A stretch of 20,673 bases of DNA, taken from the NCBI GenBank assembly GCA_047974405.1, contig JBKECI010000033.1, positions 1 through 20,673 on the forward strand, written 5' to 3'. The position numbers were made by a program, and so were the translations under genes. Of the stretch, positions 1 through 8,198 are shown piece after piece. The notes beneath the pieces are model-generated. The model did not search any database. It saw nothing but the letters and a program-made list of their open reading frames with translations, and was not told where the DNA came from. Origin of the DNA: UPXZ01 sp047974405 (GTDB lineage Bacteria; Bacteroidota; Bacteroidia; Bacteroidales; Paludibacteraceae). Numbering within the stretch: the first letter of the stretch is position 1; every line of letters begins with the position of its first letter.

Positions 1-52
1 CGATTATGCTCAAAGCAGGGGGTTCGTCTTCTATGGCAATGGCTCTTATCAT
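1..52 (-). CDS. LytTR-type response regulator, N-terminus only (cut by window edge)
   Basis: Only the first 17 codons are visible, reading MIRAIAIEDEPPALSII. This is the usual opening of a receiver domain: a beta strand followed by the acidic pair (Glu9, Asp10) that helps bind magnesium, then the start of helix 1. The ATG at 50-52 overlaps the TGA of the upstream kinase gene (49-51) as ATGA, so the two are one operon and translation is probably coupled. Partners of LytS-like kinases in Bacteroidetes normally have a LytTR DNA-binding domain, but that part lies outside the window, so the output-domain type is inferred. The phosphorylated Asp is also outside. If the kinase's premature stop is real, ribosomes would terminate far upstream of this start, and expression of this regulator could fall. 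Confidence 0.8.
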   Translation of the reverse strand, partial: MIRAIAIEDEPPALSII

Positions 53-1173
53 CGTTTGGTATTGGTGGATGTTTGTATTATCAGCTCGACAATGTAGTCG
101 GTTTCGGTGGCAGTAGTCGTCAAGCGGTACTGTCCGGGGTACACCAGTTCCAACCTTCTTTTTACATTTTTAAGTCCCGTTTTCGTACTCTCGTTTCCGG
201 TTCGGTTGATTCTGCTGTTTTTTACCAAAAAAAATAATTCGTTGCCTGTGCTCTTGATTTGTAGGTCGATGACCTACTTTTTTTGGGCTGTAATCACGTG
301 TTTGAAACTGTTTTCCACAATAAAGATAAACAGCATCGGAGAAACTTTAAGGCTTTTGTCTGCTTGGGTCGTATCAAAACGAATATCGACCGTGTTGCCC
401 AACCTGAGTTTTTGCAGGTCGAGGTAATTTTGCAAATAGTTTATTTCGTCTTCAAGCAGGACTTCCTTTTTTTCGACTTCACTTACCGAGTAGCGCATCA
501 GCTCCGATAGTTTAACGATTGCTTCGGGCGTTTTTTGGGATTGTTGGATGGCGAGCGAATAAATACCGTTGAGCGTGTTGAAAAGAAAGTGTGGATTGAT
601 TTGTGATTTGAGCAACAGCAGTTCTGCCTGTCGTTTTTCTTCCCGGCTCTCTTTCCACCATTGATTAGTTTTGAGCAAAAAAGATAACAGTAACACAAAT
701 AGGAATTTTAAAAACGTTTCTTGATAACGGAATGAACTTGCGAATATACCCGGTTTGTCGTCGGTTGGCGGTTGGCGGTCGAACATTCTATCGGGATGAA
801 TCCGATGTGGTGGTTCTTTAAAGGAAGGAGGAAGCTGATGCTTGTCAAATTTTTCGATAGAGGACGGGTGCACTACTTTGTGAGGAACAAATAACACGAT
901 AGACAAACAGCACAGCACGATTAATATCCACGGAAATATTCTTTTTCGGAAAATAAATTTTGGCAGCAGATAATAGTAGTTGGCATAAAAAAACAGGATA
1001 AGGAGTATTGAGCCTATAAATCCTTCCATTTCGGGCGGACCAAATGAAAACAGGCTTTCGTTGGCGTGTCGTCTTCCCGATATGAGAGGTAAAATCAAAA
1101 AAGCCAAACAGCCGATAACGTGCAGAAGTATCGTCCTTATCCGATTTTCTTTTCTGAATGTTGATGATTGCAT
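49..1173 (-). pseudogene. LytS/YehU-like sensor histidine kinase interrupted by an in-frame TAG at 274-276
   Basis: This is a membrane sensor kinase of the LytS/YehU (His_kinase plus GHKL ATPase) family. The uninterrupted part is 299 residues. Hydrophobic segments lie near residues 13-32, 51-70, 80-98 and 152-168. The phospho-acceptor box QINPHFLFNTLN (His195) and the ATPase N-box VENSFKHVI (Asn288) follow. A TAG replaces codon 300. The same frame then continues for 74 sense codons to a TGA at 49-51 and contains a G-box-like TGLKNVKRRLELVYPGQY, which is the expected rest of the ATPase domain. The full reading would be about 374 residues, normal for the family. The boxes are somewhat off consensus: FKHV instead of FKHG, and KTGL instead of GIGL. 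TAG is the normal stop of glnK and gltD here, so recoding is unlikely. A recent nonsense mutation, a sequence error or readthrough are the alternatives. It overlaps the response regulator start by 4 bases. Confidence 0.75.
261..277 (-). repeat. Perfect 7-bp inverted repeat containing the kinase stop codon
   Basis: On the minus strand the sequence is GTAGGTC-ATC-GACCTAC, a perfect 7-bp stem with a 3-base loop. It follows directly on a run of seven A (278-284 on the plus strand are T). The in-frame TAG (274-276) lies in the first arm. The second arm encodes the Asp-Leu-Gln of the continuing kinase domain. Confidence 0.8.
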
Positions 1174-1188
1174 CGAGGCTGTTTGTTG

Positions 1189-1208
1189 ATCTTGTCATCG
1201 ACAAAGAT
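1189..1208. repeat. Imperfect inverted repeat overlapping the kinase promoter -7 box
   Basis: ATCTTGTC-ATC-GACAAAGAT has 8-bp arms that match apart from one extra A in the right arm. It covers most of the -7 box of the kinase promoter (1202-1209) and the likely transcription start, where a repressor or autoregulator would bind. Its core GTCATCGAC (1194-1202) is also the core of the palindrome inside the kinase gene at 265-273. It may be chance, because the arms are short. Confidence 0.3.
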
Positions 1209-1232
1209 AAATAGTTTATTCGAGAATGCAAA
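1202..1232 (-). promoter_or_regulatory. Promoter of the LytS/LytTR operon
   Basis: Read on the minus strand, TTTG (1229-1232) is followed after 19 bp by TATCTTTG (1202-1209). This matches the Bacteroidetes primary sigma factor consensus exactly (TTTG, about 19-21 bp, TAnnTTTG). Transcription would start near 1195, leaving a leader of about 20 nt before the ATG at 1173. This supports 1173 as the kinase start. No Shine-Dalgarno sequence is visible, which is normal in this phylum. Confidence 0.7.
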
Positions 1233-1320
1233 TAATCTGTATTGCTATCGGCGGTTTGGGACAAAATGTTTTTTTTGTAATCTCTCCGAATGTTTTTTAT
1301 TTCAACGAATGGGATTTTTG

Positions 1321-1328
1321 TATCTTTG
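1321..1328 (+). promoter_or_regulatory. -7 box of the RelA/SpoT-homologue promoter
   Basis: TATCTTTG is an exact match to the Bacteroidetes TAnnTTTG element. Transcription would start around 1335, about 16 nt before the ATG at 1351. The -33 region has only a T-rich stretch (about 1292-1299) and no clean TTTG. It faces away from the kinase promoter; the two -7 boxes are 111 bp apart. Its position rules out upstream in-frame starts such as the ATG at 1168. Confidence 0.65.
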
Positions 1329-1350
1329 CAAAACACCAACAAATACTACA

Positions 1351-3522
1351 ATGATTCCATTACCCAACATATCATCATATCGCCGATTACTCGTTTCTTA
1401 TCCAGATATACTGACATTTGAAGAAAGAAAAAAAATAAAAATATTGTTGCAAGATTATTTGCTATCAGAAAACATCGACATATCGTCGTTTTTTGTCGAA
1501 AAATTAGAGATAATTGATATTCTGCTAAATGAAATCGGATTGAACAAAGCTGCAGTCATTAGTGTAATTTTTCTGGAAGCTGTAGAGAAAAATTATTTGT
1601 CGTGTGATAACATCGAAAAGCAACTTGAAAGTTCGATTTCTCCTATCATCAAAGGTTTGCAACGGATACAGCAACTTTACGAAAAAAATGTTGCGCTCGA
1701 AACAGAAAACTTCAGAAAGCTATTGCTCACGCTTGCCGAAGATGTTAGAGTAATTTTGATAATGCTGGCCATTCGCCTCCATACCATGCGAAAATTGGGC
1801 AGTTTTCCCAAAGAGAACATCCAACAGATAGCAAGGGAGAGTGCATTTTTATATGCACCTCTCGCACACCGTATGGGACTCTATACTGTCAAAACCGAAC
1901 TCGAAGACTTATCTCTCAAACACACCAATAGGGCAATATACAAAGAAATAGCCACCAAACTGAATGAAACCAAACGCTCGCGAGACCAATATATTTTCGA
2001 ATTTATTGAACCGCTGAAAGTAAAACTACAAGAAGTAGGCATACCGTTTGAGATCAAAGGGCGTACCAAATCCATCCATTCTATCTACAGTAAAATAAAA
2101 AAGCAAAATACCACTTTCGAAAATATTTACGACTTATTTGCCATACGCATTATTTTTGATGCTCCGATAGAAAAAGAAAAGAATGCTTGCTGGCAAGCAT
2201 ATTCAATTGTTGCCGATATGTACCAGCCCAATCCGAAACGATTGCGCGACTGGCTCTCTATACCCAAATCAAACGGATACGAAAGCCTGCATACTACAGT
2301 GTTGGGTCCGCAAGGCAAATGGATAGAAGTGCAAATTCGCACTGAAAGAATGAACGAAATAGCCGAAAAAGGGCTTGCCGCCCATTGGAAATACAAAGGT
2401 ATAAAAAGTGAAAGTGGTATGGACGAATGGCTCAAAAATATACGAGAAATTCTTGAAAATCCCGACTTGAACGCCGTAAACTTTATGGATGAGTTCAGGC
2501 TTGACTTATACGACAAAGAGGTTTTTGTTTTTACACCCAACGGCGATTTGCACAAACTTCCTAAAGGGGCTACCGCTCTGGATTTTGCTTTTACTATTCA
2601 TACCGGTCTCGGGATAAAGTGCGTAGGAGCCAAAGTTAATGGAAAAAATGTACCGATAAAATATACTCTAAACAATGGAGATCAGGTCGAAGTGCTTACC
2701 TCGCCTACTCAAAAACCCAATCAGGCGTGGCTACAAATAGTTACCACCTCCAAAGCAAAAAACAAGATAAGGCAAGCATTAAAAGAGATTGAATTTAAAG
2801 ACGCTGAAATAGGAAGAGAGATACTACTCAGACGATTCAAAAATTGGAAAATAGAATTTGAAGAGGGACGAATATCTCGGTTGGCAAAAAAGAGGGGATT
2901 TAAAACCGTCAGCGATTTTTATCAAGCGCTCGCACAAGAAAAAACAGACATTCACGAACTACGTGAACAATACGTAGAATTGGAAAGACGCGACAACACC
3001 ACCGGAGTCGAAATACGCACAGCCGAAAATTTTACAAAAGAAACTCAACCAATACCCGACACGACATCCAAAGAAGATGTGCTGGTTATTGGCGAAAACT
3101 TGAAAAATATTGAGTTTAAGCTGGCAAAATGCTGTAATCCGATTTATGGCGATGATGTTTTTGGATTTGTCTCCGTTTCGGGAGGGATAAAAATACACCG
3201 TACCGACTGCCCCAATGCACCTCAAATGATTTCGAGATTGGGGTATCGCATAGTCAAAGCGCGATGGTCGGGCAAGTCTGTCGGCTCGCAATACCCCATT
3301 ACATTGCGGGTGGTAGGACATGACGATATCGGCATCGTAACCAACATTACTTCGATAATATCAAAAGAAAAAAACGTTTTGCTCCGATCAATTTCTATCG
3401 ATAGCAATGCCGGACTTTTTCAGGGAAATCTCACCATTATGGTAAGCGATAATAAAGAGTTGGAAAATACGATAAAAAAAATTAGAAATATAAAAGGGGT
3501 AAAAAACGTATCGAGAAGTTGA
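1351..3522 (+). CDS. relA: RelA/SpoT homologue, (p)ppGpp synthetase with a degenerate hydrolase domain
   Basis: A long RSH protein of 723 residues that makes the alarmone (p)ppGpp from ATP and GDP or GTP. Domains in order: HD-like (about 30-190), synthetase (about 235-350), TGS (about 388-450), zinc-finger/RIS region with Cys594-Cys595, ACT (about 648-720). Synthetase landmarks are present: GRTKSIHSIYSK (237-248), Asp261 in YDLFAIR, Glu326 in IEVQIR. Aligned with the Streptococcus Rel hydrolase site, the residues differ: His53 to Lys51, His77-Asp78 to Leu75-Glu76, Asp82 to Lys80, Asp144 to Ile141, Asn148 to Thr145. Hydrolysis is therefore probably lost. The substrate-specificity motif is RLRD (297-300), like the RXKD of bifunctional enzymes, not the EXDD of proteobacterial RelA. 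The start at 1351 fits the -7 box and the usual length; an earlier in-frame ATG at 1168 lies inside the divergent kinase region. Bacteroidetes often carry a second, bifunctional RSH elsewhere, which would supply hydrolase. Confidence 0.92.
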   Translation: MIPLPNISSYRRLLVSYPDILTFEERKKIKILLQDYLLSENIDISSFFVEKLEIIDILLNEIGLNKAAVISVIFLEAVEKNYLSCDNIEKQLESSISPIIKGLQRIQQLYEKNVALETENFRKLLLTLAEDVRVILIMLAIRLHTMRKLGSFPKENIQQIARESAFLYAPLAHRMGLYTVKTELEDLSLKHTNRAIYKEIATKLNETKRSRDQYIFEFIEPLKVKLQEVGIPFEIKGRTKSIHSIYSKIKKQNTTFENIYDLFAIRIIFDAPIEKEKNACWQAYSIVADMYQPNPKRLRDWLSIPKSNGYESLHTTVLGPQGKWIEVQIRTERMNEIAEKGLAAHWKYKGIKSESGMDEWLKNIREILENPDLNAVNFMDEFRLDLYDKEVFVFTPNGDLHKLPKGATALDFAFTIHTGLGIKCVGAKVNGKNVPIKYTLNNGDQVEVLTSPTQKPNQAWLQIVTTSKAKNKIRQALKEIEFKDAEIGREILLRRFKNWKIEFEEGRISRLAKKRGFKTVSDFYQALAQEKTDIHELREQYVELERRDNTTGVEIRTAENFTKETQPIPDTTSKEDVLVIGENLKNIEFKLAKCCNPIYGDDVFGFVSVSGGIKIHRTDCPNAPQMISRLGYRIVKARWSGKSVGSQYPITLRVVGHDDIGIVTNITSIISKEKNVLLRSISIDSNAGLFQGNLTIMVSDNKELENTIKKIRNIKGVKNVSRS

Positions 3523-3534
3523 AACAGATAAATA

Positions 3535-3542
3535 TAGATTTG
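3535..3542 (+). promoter_or_regulatory. Possible -7 box upstream of sbcD
   Basis: TAGATTTG matches TAnnTTTG and lies 13 bases after the relA-homologue stop, 93 bases before the sbcD start. I see no TTTG at the right distance for a -33 box. It may let sbcDC be transcribed apart from the upstream gene; read-through from upstream is equally possible. The 112-bp gap holds nothing else clear. Confidence 0.35.
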
Positions 3543-3634
3543 TACACGCGCAAACAAGCAACATCACCCCAAAAAGAAACAGACAAGAAAGAACTTCTTC
3601 CCTATTATTATATAATAAGCAAAAACCGAAAAAG

Positions 3635-4846
3635 ATGAAGATACTCCATACTTCCGACTGGCATTTGGGACGGACACTTTACTCCAAAAAAGAAAGAAAG
3701 GAAGAACATATCGCATTTTTGGAATGGTTACTAAAAACCATTAAGGAAAACTCCATCAACTTGCTGCTCATTGCCGGAGATGTTTTCGACACAGCCTCGC
3801 CAAGCAGCACCGCCCAAAAAATGTATTACGACTTTCTTATAAAAGTGAGAAATTCGGGATGCGACCATGTAATTGTGATTGGTGGCAACCATGACTCGCC
3901 AAGTTTCTTGAATGCGCCCAAAGACATACTATTGGCTCTAAATGTTTCGGTAACAGGCAATGCCAGTGAAAATATCGAGGATGAAATCAACGTTATCAAA
4001 AATGCTGAAGGCAAGCCTTGCGCCATAGTTTGCGGAGTCCCTTTCTTGCGAGAGCGGGATATTGTCCGTTTTACAGAGGGAGAAAATTATTCCGACCGCT
4101 CCAAACGTATCAATGAAAACATAAAAAAACACTACGAAGAAATTGCCATGCTTGCCGAAAAAAAACGAAATGAATCGGGCAAAAATATCCCGATTTTGGC
4201 AACAGGACATTTGTCGGTAGCAGGCGGAAAGAGGAATGAAGACGATGGAGTGCGAGAAACATATATTGGAAATATTGAAGCGGTAGGCAGCGATATATTT
4301 CCTGAAGTATTTGATTATGTCGCTCTTGGACATTACCATATCCCTGCGGTCGTCAAAGATCATATTCGCTACTGCGGTTCACCCATTCCGATGGGATTTG
4401 GCGAATCCAGACAAAATAAATGTGTCTATATTATCAACTTTGAACACGGAAGAGATATTAAAACCGTATCAATTCCAGTTTTTCAAAAATTAGAATCTAT
4501 TGTCGGTGACAAAAATTTGATTGCAATTCGTTTGAACGAACTAAAAAAAACAGACGTTTCTGTTTGGGTAGAGATTATTTATAAAGGCGACGATATTTTT
4601 CCCGATTTATCTGCTTGGGCAAATGAACAAACAGCTGGCTCCAAAATAGAAATTCTGAGATTGCAAAATCGCCGCTACCTAAACGAAGTTTTATCGCAAG
4701 ACGAGGCGACAAACTCACTTGACGAACTAAACGCCTTGGAGGTTTTTGACAAATTACTTGAAAAAAACACTATTTCGGGAGAACAAAAAAATGAACTGAG
4801 AGAATCGTACAAAGAAATTATAGATGGTTTGAACATAGAAAATTAA
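3635..4846 (+). CDS. sbcD: Nuclease SbcCD subunit D (Mre11-like)
   Basis: The metallophosphoesterase subunit of the SbcCD complex (bacterial Mre11), which with SbcC cuts hairpins and protein-blocked DNA ends in the cytoplasm. The phosphoesterase motifs are all visible: DWH (Asp8, His10), GDVFD (Asp49), GGNHD (Asn85, His86, Asp87), ATGHLS (His192) and GHYHIP (His233, His235), giving a complete two-metal site. The C-terminal part (about 270-400) would form the capping and SbcC-binding region. At 403 residues it has the normal length. The ATG gives the family N-terminus MKILHTSDWHLG. It lies 112 bp after the relA homologue and 6 bp before sbcC, so sbcD and sbcC are clearly co-transcribed. Confidence 0.97.
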   Translation: MKILHTSDWHLGRTLYSKKERKEEHIAFLEWLLKTIKENSINLLLIAGDVFDTASPSSTAQKMYYDFLIKVRNSGCDHVIVIGGNHDSPSFLNAPKDILLALNVSVTGNASENIEDEINVIKNAEGKPCAIVCGVPFLRERDIVRFTEGENYSDRSKRINENIKKHYEEIAMLAEKKRNESGKNIPILATGHLSVAGGKRNEDDGVRETYIGNIEAVGSDIFPEVFDYVALGHYHIPAVVKDHIRYCGSPIPMGFGESRQNKCVYIINFEHGRDIKTVSIPVFQKLESIVGDKNLIAIRLNELKKTDVSVWVEIIYKGDDIFPDLSAWANEQTAGSKIEILRLQNRRYLNEVLSQDEATNSLDELNALEVFDKLLEKNTISGEQKNELRESYKEIIDGLNIEN

Positions 4847-4852
4847 TAATTT

Positions 4853-7800
4853 ATGAAAATTTTAAACCTGAGATTCAAAAATATCAACTCGTTGTCGGGC
4901 GAAAATAAGATTGATTTTACAAATCCCATTTTTGTAAACGAAGGGCTTTTTGCCATTACCGGAAAAACTGGAGCAGGCAAAAGTTCTATTCTTGACGCCA
5001 TTTCATTAGCCATCTACGGAAAAACACCGAGAGTAGAAATTACAGGCAGCGACAATGCCGTGATGACAAAGGGAGAAAAAGATTGCTATTCCGAAATCGT
5101 TTTTGAAGTTGCTGGGGAAAAATGGAAATCGTCATGGAAGCAGGAACTAAATCGCAACGGAAATTTAAAACCGGTAAATCGTGTTATTGCAAATGCCGAC
5201 AACCAAATCATCGCAGACCAGATTCGGGCTTGCGATACAAAAATAGTTGAGATTATCGGGCTTACATTTGAGCAGTTTATCAAAGTAATAATGCTTGCAC
5301 AAGGTAGTTTTGCAGCCTTTTTGCAAGCAGATAAAAATGATAAGGGGGAACTTTTAGAACAAATTACGGGAACTGAAATTTATGCCGATATTTCAAAAAG
5401 AGTTTTTGAACGAAACAGAACGGAAAAAGAAAAGTTAGACCAAATTTTGGTGGAATTGCAAGCGATAAAAATTCTTTCGGAAAAGGAAATTAAAAATCTG
5501 GTTGATGAAACGGTCGCTTTTGAAAAAGATAAGTTTCAACTGGATAAAGAATTGCAAGAATTGGAAACAACAAAAAAATGGCTTTCCGATTTAGAAAATC
5601 TACAAAAGCAAATCCACGATGCCGGACAAAAACTTCCGGAATTGGAAAAAAAAGCTAAAGCAGACAAAGAGGCTGTAAAGGTATTTGAAAATATTTTGAA
5701 AACAGCAAAATCGGAATACCAAAATCAGGAATCAATATTTAAGCAAGTCCGAGAATTAGACACAAAAATATCGGAAAAAGAAAAATTGCTGCACCCCATT
5801 CTGAAAACCCTCTCTGACTTAGAAAAAAATAAAGAGAAACTGTCTGAGGTATTGGGCAATCAAAAAACAGAGTTAGAAAAGTCTCAACTATCCCTTAGTA
5901 AAAAACAAAATTGGGCAACAGAGCATCAACAGTACGAAGAGCTGGTCTCCAATTATGCCGCTATTGAAAGAGAAAACCGGTTGTTGACTGCCTCTTTCGA
6001 TGAAATAGAGGCATTAAACATTAAAATTACCGAATTGCAAAAAGAGTTGGATGCAAAAACATCGGAGAGCGAAAAAACAGCAACTATCTTTGACGAGAAA
6101 GAGAAAAATCTAAGCGACAAAAACAAAGAACTTAAGACTAAAAAAGTAGAGCTGGTAGTAATTTTGAACAACAAGGAACTTTCGGCACTACAATCGGAGA
6201 AAGAAAACATTACAACTTTTGGCACACGTATCAAAAGCCTGATCGAAATCGAAAAAAGTATCTCAAAAAATAAGAAAGAAATAATTGATTTTGACGAAAA
6301 AATAAAACAGTCTGAAAAAATAATTCAACAACTCTCACACAAGATTGCAAACGATAAAATGTCCTCTCTCAATTTTGAAAATCAGATCAATTTACTTGAC
6401 GAAAACATAAAATTAGGAAAGCTCATTCAAAGCTTAGATGAACACCGCCTTCATCTCAAAGATGGAGAAAAGTGTCCGCTCTGCGGTTCAAAGGAACATC
6501 CTTTCGCACTTGGGAATGTGCCGCAAATAGGGGCAAAAGAGAAAGAACTGGCGGTGTTGAAAAATCAATTTCAAGAGATTTTGAATATTATAAAGCAGGA
6601 CGAACAGAACCTTGCAAAGTTAAATTCGGATAAAGAAAACAACCTTAGAAACAGACAAAAAGAGGAGAAAATATTATCAGAAAACAAATTGAAACAAGCC
6701 GAAACCGTATTTGAGATAAATAAACTTAATCCCGATTTTTTGATATCGGAACAAGAAGATAAACTCGAAATACTCAACGAAATTTATGTACAAAAACAAA
6801 ACGAATACAAGCAGATAGAGAAGATTGTCAAAAACGCATCCGACATAGAAAAGCAATTGGCAAACCTAAGAGACAAAGAGATACCTGCCTTACAAGAAGC
6901 AAAACAAACAGCCGAAAGAGTTAAAAACAGCACCGAAATCGCTCAAAAATTGGTAGAACAAGAGTTGAAAACTAAACAAGACTTGGCAAATACATTGCAA
7001 GAAAAATACAAGATAGAATATACTCTCTTCTCCGAAATTCTCAAAAGTTATGCTGCCGAAAATATAACGGTATTGAAAAAACACCTTGATACGTGGAATG
7101 ACAATAAAAAGCAAACGGAAGAAATATTGAGCCAAATTACAATTTTGACAGGCAATATTGCTTTGAAAAATAAAGAGTTGGAAGGTATGCTCCAATCATT
7201 TGAGAATAAGCAAACCGACAAAAAAAATATCGAAGCCGACAAGAAAAAATTATCCGTCGATCGGCAAGAAATTTTTGGCCAAAAATCGGTAGAAGAAGAA
7301 GAAAATCGCTTGAAAAAACAGTTGGGAAATGCCGAAAACAGAAAAGTAGAAGCTGAAATAGAAAGCTCGAAATCAAACATAGAGTTTGAAAAATGTAGAG
7401 CAATCATTGTCGAAAAAAAAGCAAAATTCTTGACGATAGAAGAACAAAAAATAACAGAAAAGACAGAAGAAGAAATTCAGGAAAAAATTGATGAAAGAAG
7501 ATTGAAATCAGACGAGTTTTCACAAAAAATAGGAGCCAACAAACAAATTTTGAAATCGGACACCGATAATTTGAAAAACAGTAGAAGCAAGTTGAAAGAA
7601 AAAGAGAAACAACAAGCTGTTTGTAACGCGTGGGGACGTTTGAATGAACTTATAGGCTCTTCCGATGGAAAAAAATATCGTAATTTTGCCCAAGCACTAA
7701 CTTTTGAACATTTGATAACCTTATCAAACAGGCAACTGCAAAAAATGTCTGACCGCTACATTCTCAAACGCACCGACGATACAACTAATCCATTCGAACT

Positions 7801-8134
7801 ATTTGTCATAGACAAATTCCAAAACAGCGAAGAACGAACCGCACAAAATATTTCTGGTGGCGAAAAATTTATCGTATCCCTCTCTCTTGCGCTCGGATTG
7901 GCAAATATAGCAAGCAAAAATATGAATATCGACACAATGTTTATCGATGAAGGATTTGGGACACTTGACTCCGATTACCTCGACGTAGCACTGAATGCCC
8001 TGTCGAACCTGCAAAGTGAAGGCAAAATCATTGGAGTAATTTCGCACCTAACAGAACTCAAGGAGCGGATTGCAACGCACATTGAAGTACTTCCAAGTGG
8101 TAACGGACGCTCAATAATTCAAATTACCGGCTAA
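4853..8134 (+). CDS. sbcC: Nuclease SbcCD subunit C (Rad50-like ATPase)
   Basis: The SMC-like ATPase subunit of SbcCD, 1093 residues, which clamps DNA and controls the SbcD nuclease by ATP binding. Walker A is GKTGAGKSS (37-45). A Q-loop-like LAQGSFAAFLQ segment follows. The long Lys/Glu-rich middle is two coiled-coil arms around a zinc hook, CPLC (541-544), almost exactly at mid-length, through which two SbcC chains join. The C-terminal lobe has the ABC signature SGGEK (1001-1005), Walker B MFIDE (1029-1033) and D-loop LD (1038-1039). Every ATPase element is intact. The start is 6 bp after the sbcD stop. The gene ends 64 bp before the convergent asnB stop, with no strong terminator between them. 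Confidence 0.97.
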   Translation: MKILNLRFKNINSLSGENKIDFTNPIFVNEGLFAITGKTGAGKSSILDAISLAIYGKTPRVEITGSDNAVMTKGEKDCYSEIVFEVAGEKWKSSWKQELNRNGNLKPVNRVIANADNQIIADQIRACDTKIVEIIGLTFEQFIKVIMLAQGSFAAFLQADKNDKGELLEQITGTEIYADISKRVFERNRTEKEKLDQILVELQAIKILSEKEIKNLVDETVAFEKDKFQLDKELQELETTKKWLSDLENLQKQIHDAGQKLPELEKKAKADKEAVKVFENILKTAKSEYQNQESIFKQVRELDTKISEKEKLLHPILKTLSDLEKNKEKLSEVLGNQKTELEKSQLSLSKKQNWATEHQQYEELVSNYAAIERENRLLTASFDEIEALNIKITELQKELDAKTSESEKTATIFDEKEKNLSDKNKELKTKKVELVVILNNKELSALQSEKENITTFGTRIKSLIEIEKSISKNKKEIIDFDEKIKQSEKIIQQLSHKIANDKMSSLNFENQINLLDENIKLGKLIQSLDEHRLHLKDGEKCPLCGSKEHPFALGNVPQIGAKEKELAVLKNQFQEILNIIKQDEQNLAKLNSDKENNLRNRQKEEKILSENKLKQAETVFEINKLNPDFLISEQEDKLEILNEIYVQKQNEYKQIEKIVKNASDIEKQLANLRDKEIPALQEAKQTAERVKNSTEIAQKLVEQELKTKQDLANTLQEKYKIEYTLFSEILKSYAAENITVLKKHLDTWNDNKKQTEEILSQITILTGNIALKNKELEGMLQSFENKQTDKKNIEADKKKLSVDRQEIFGQKSVEEEENRLKKQLGNAENRKVEAEIESSKSNIEFEKCRAIIVEKKAKFLTIEEQKITEKTEEEIQEKIDERRLKSDEFSQKIGANKQILKSDTDNLKNSRSKLKEKEKQQAVCNAWGRLNELIGSSDGKKYRNFAQALTFEHLITLSNRQLQKMSDRYILKRTDDTTNPFELFVIDKFQNSEERTAQNISGGEKFIVSLSLALGLANIASKNMNIDTMFIDEGFGTLDSDYLDVALNALSNLQSEGKIIGVISHLTELKERIATHIEVLPSGNGRSIIQITG

Positions 8135-8147
8135 AAAACACCTTTAT

Positions 8148-8160
8148 TGACACAGTGTCA
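8148..8160. repeat. Palindrome between the convergent sbcC and asnB ends
   Basis: TGACAC-A-GTGTCA is a perfect 6-bp inverted repeat around one central base. It lies 14 bp past the sbcC stop and 39 bp past the asnB stop on the other strand. A one-base loop cannot close tightly and no long T run follows on either strand, so it is at best a weak bidirectional terminator. It could also be a protein-binding site or chance. Confidence 0.3.
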
Positions 8161-8198
8161 TGTCAAGTATCAATTTTATATGCCAGAGGTTACCCATT

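Noticed and set aside
274..276. Reassignment of TAG as a sense codon in this organism
   Set aside because: TAG is the ordinary stop of glnK (19969-19971) and gltD (9897-9899), both at the expected protein ends.
278..284. Programmed frameshift on the A7 run before the kinase stop
   Set aside because: The conserved rest of the kinase is in the same frame as the part before the TAG, so a shift would lead away from it.
107..427. Plus-strand open frame of 106 codons opposite the kinase end
   Set aside because: The minus strand encodes recognisable kinase sequence through this stretch; the plus-strand frame has no recognisable features.
1168..1350. An in-frame extension of the RelA homologue starting at the ATG at 1168
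   Set aside because: It would overlap the kinase start, precede the exact -7 box at 1321-1328 and add about 61 residues unlike any RSH N-terminus. The ATG at 1351 fits the promoter and the family.
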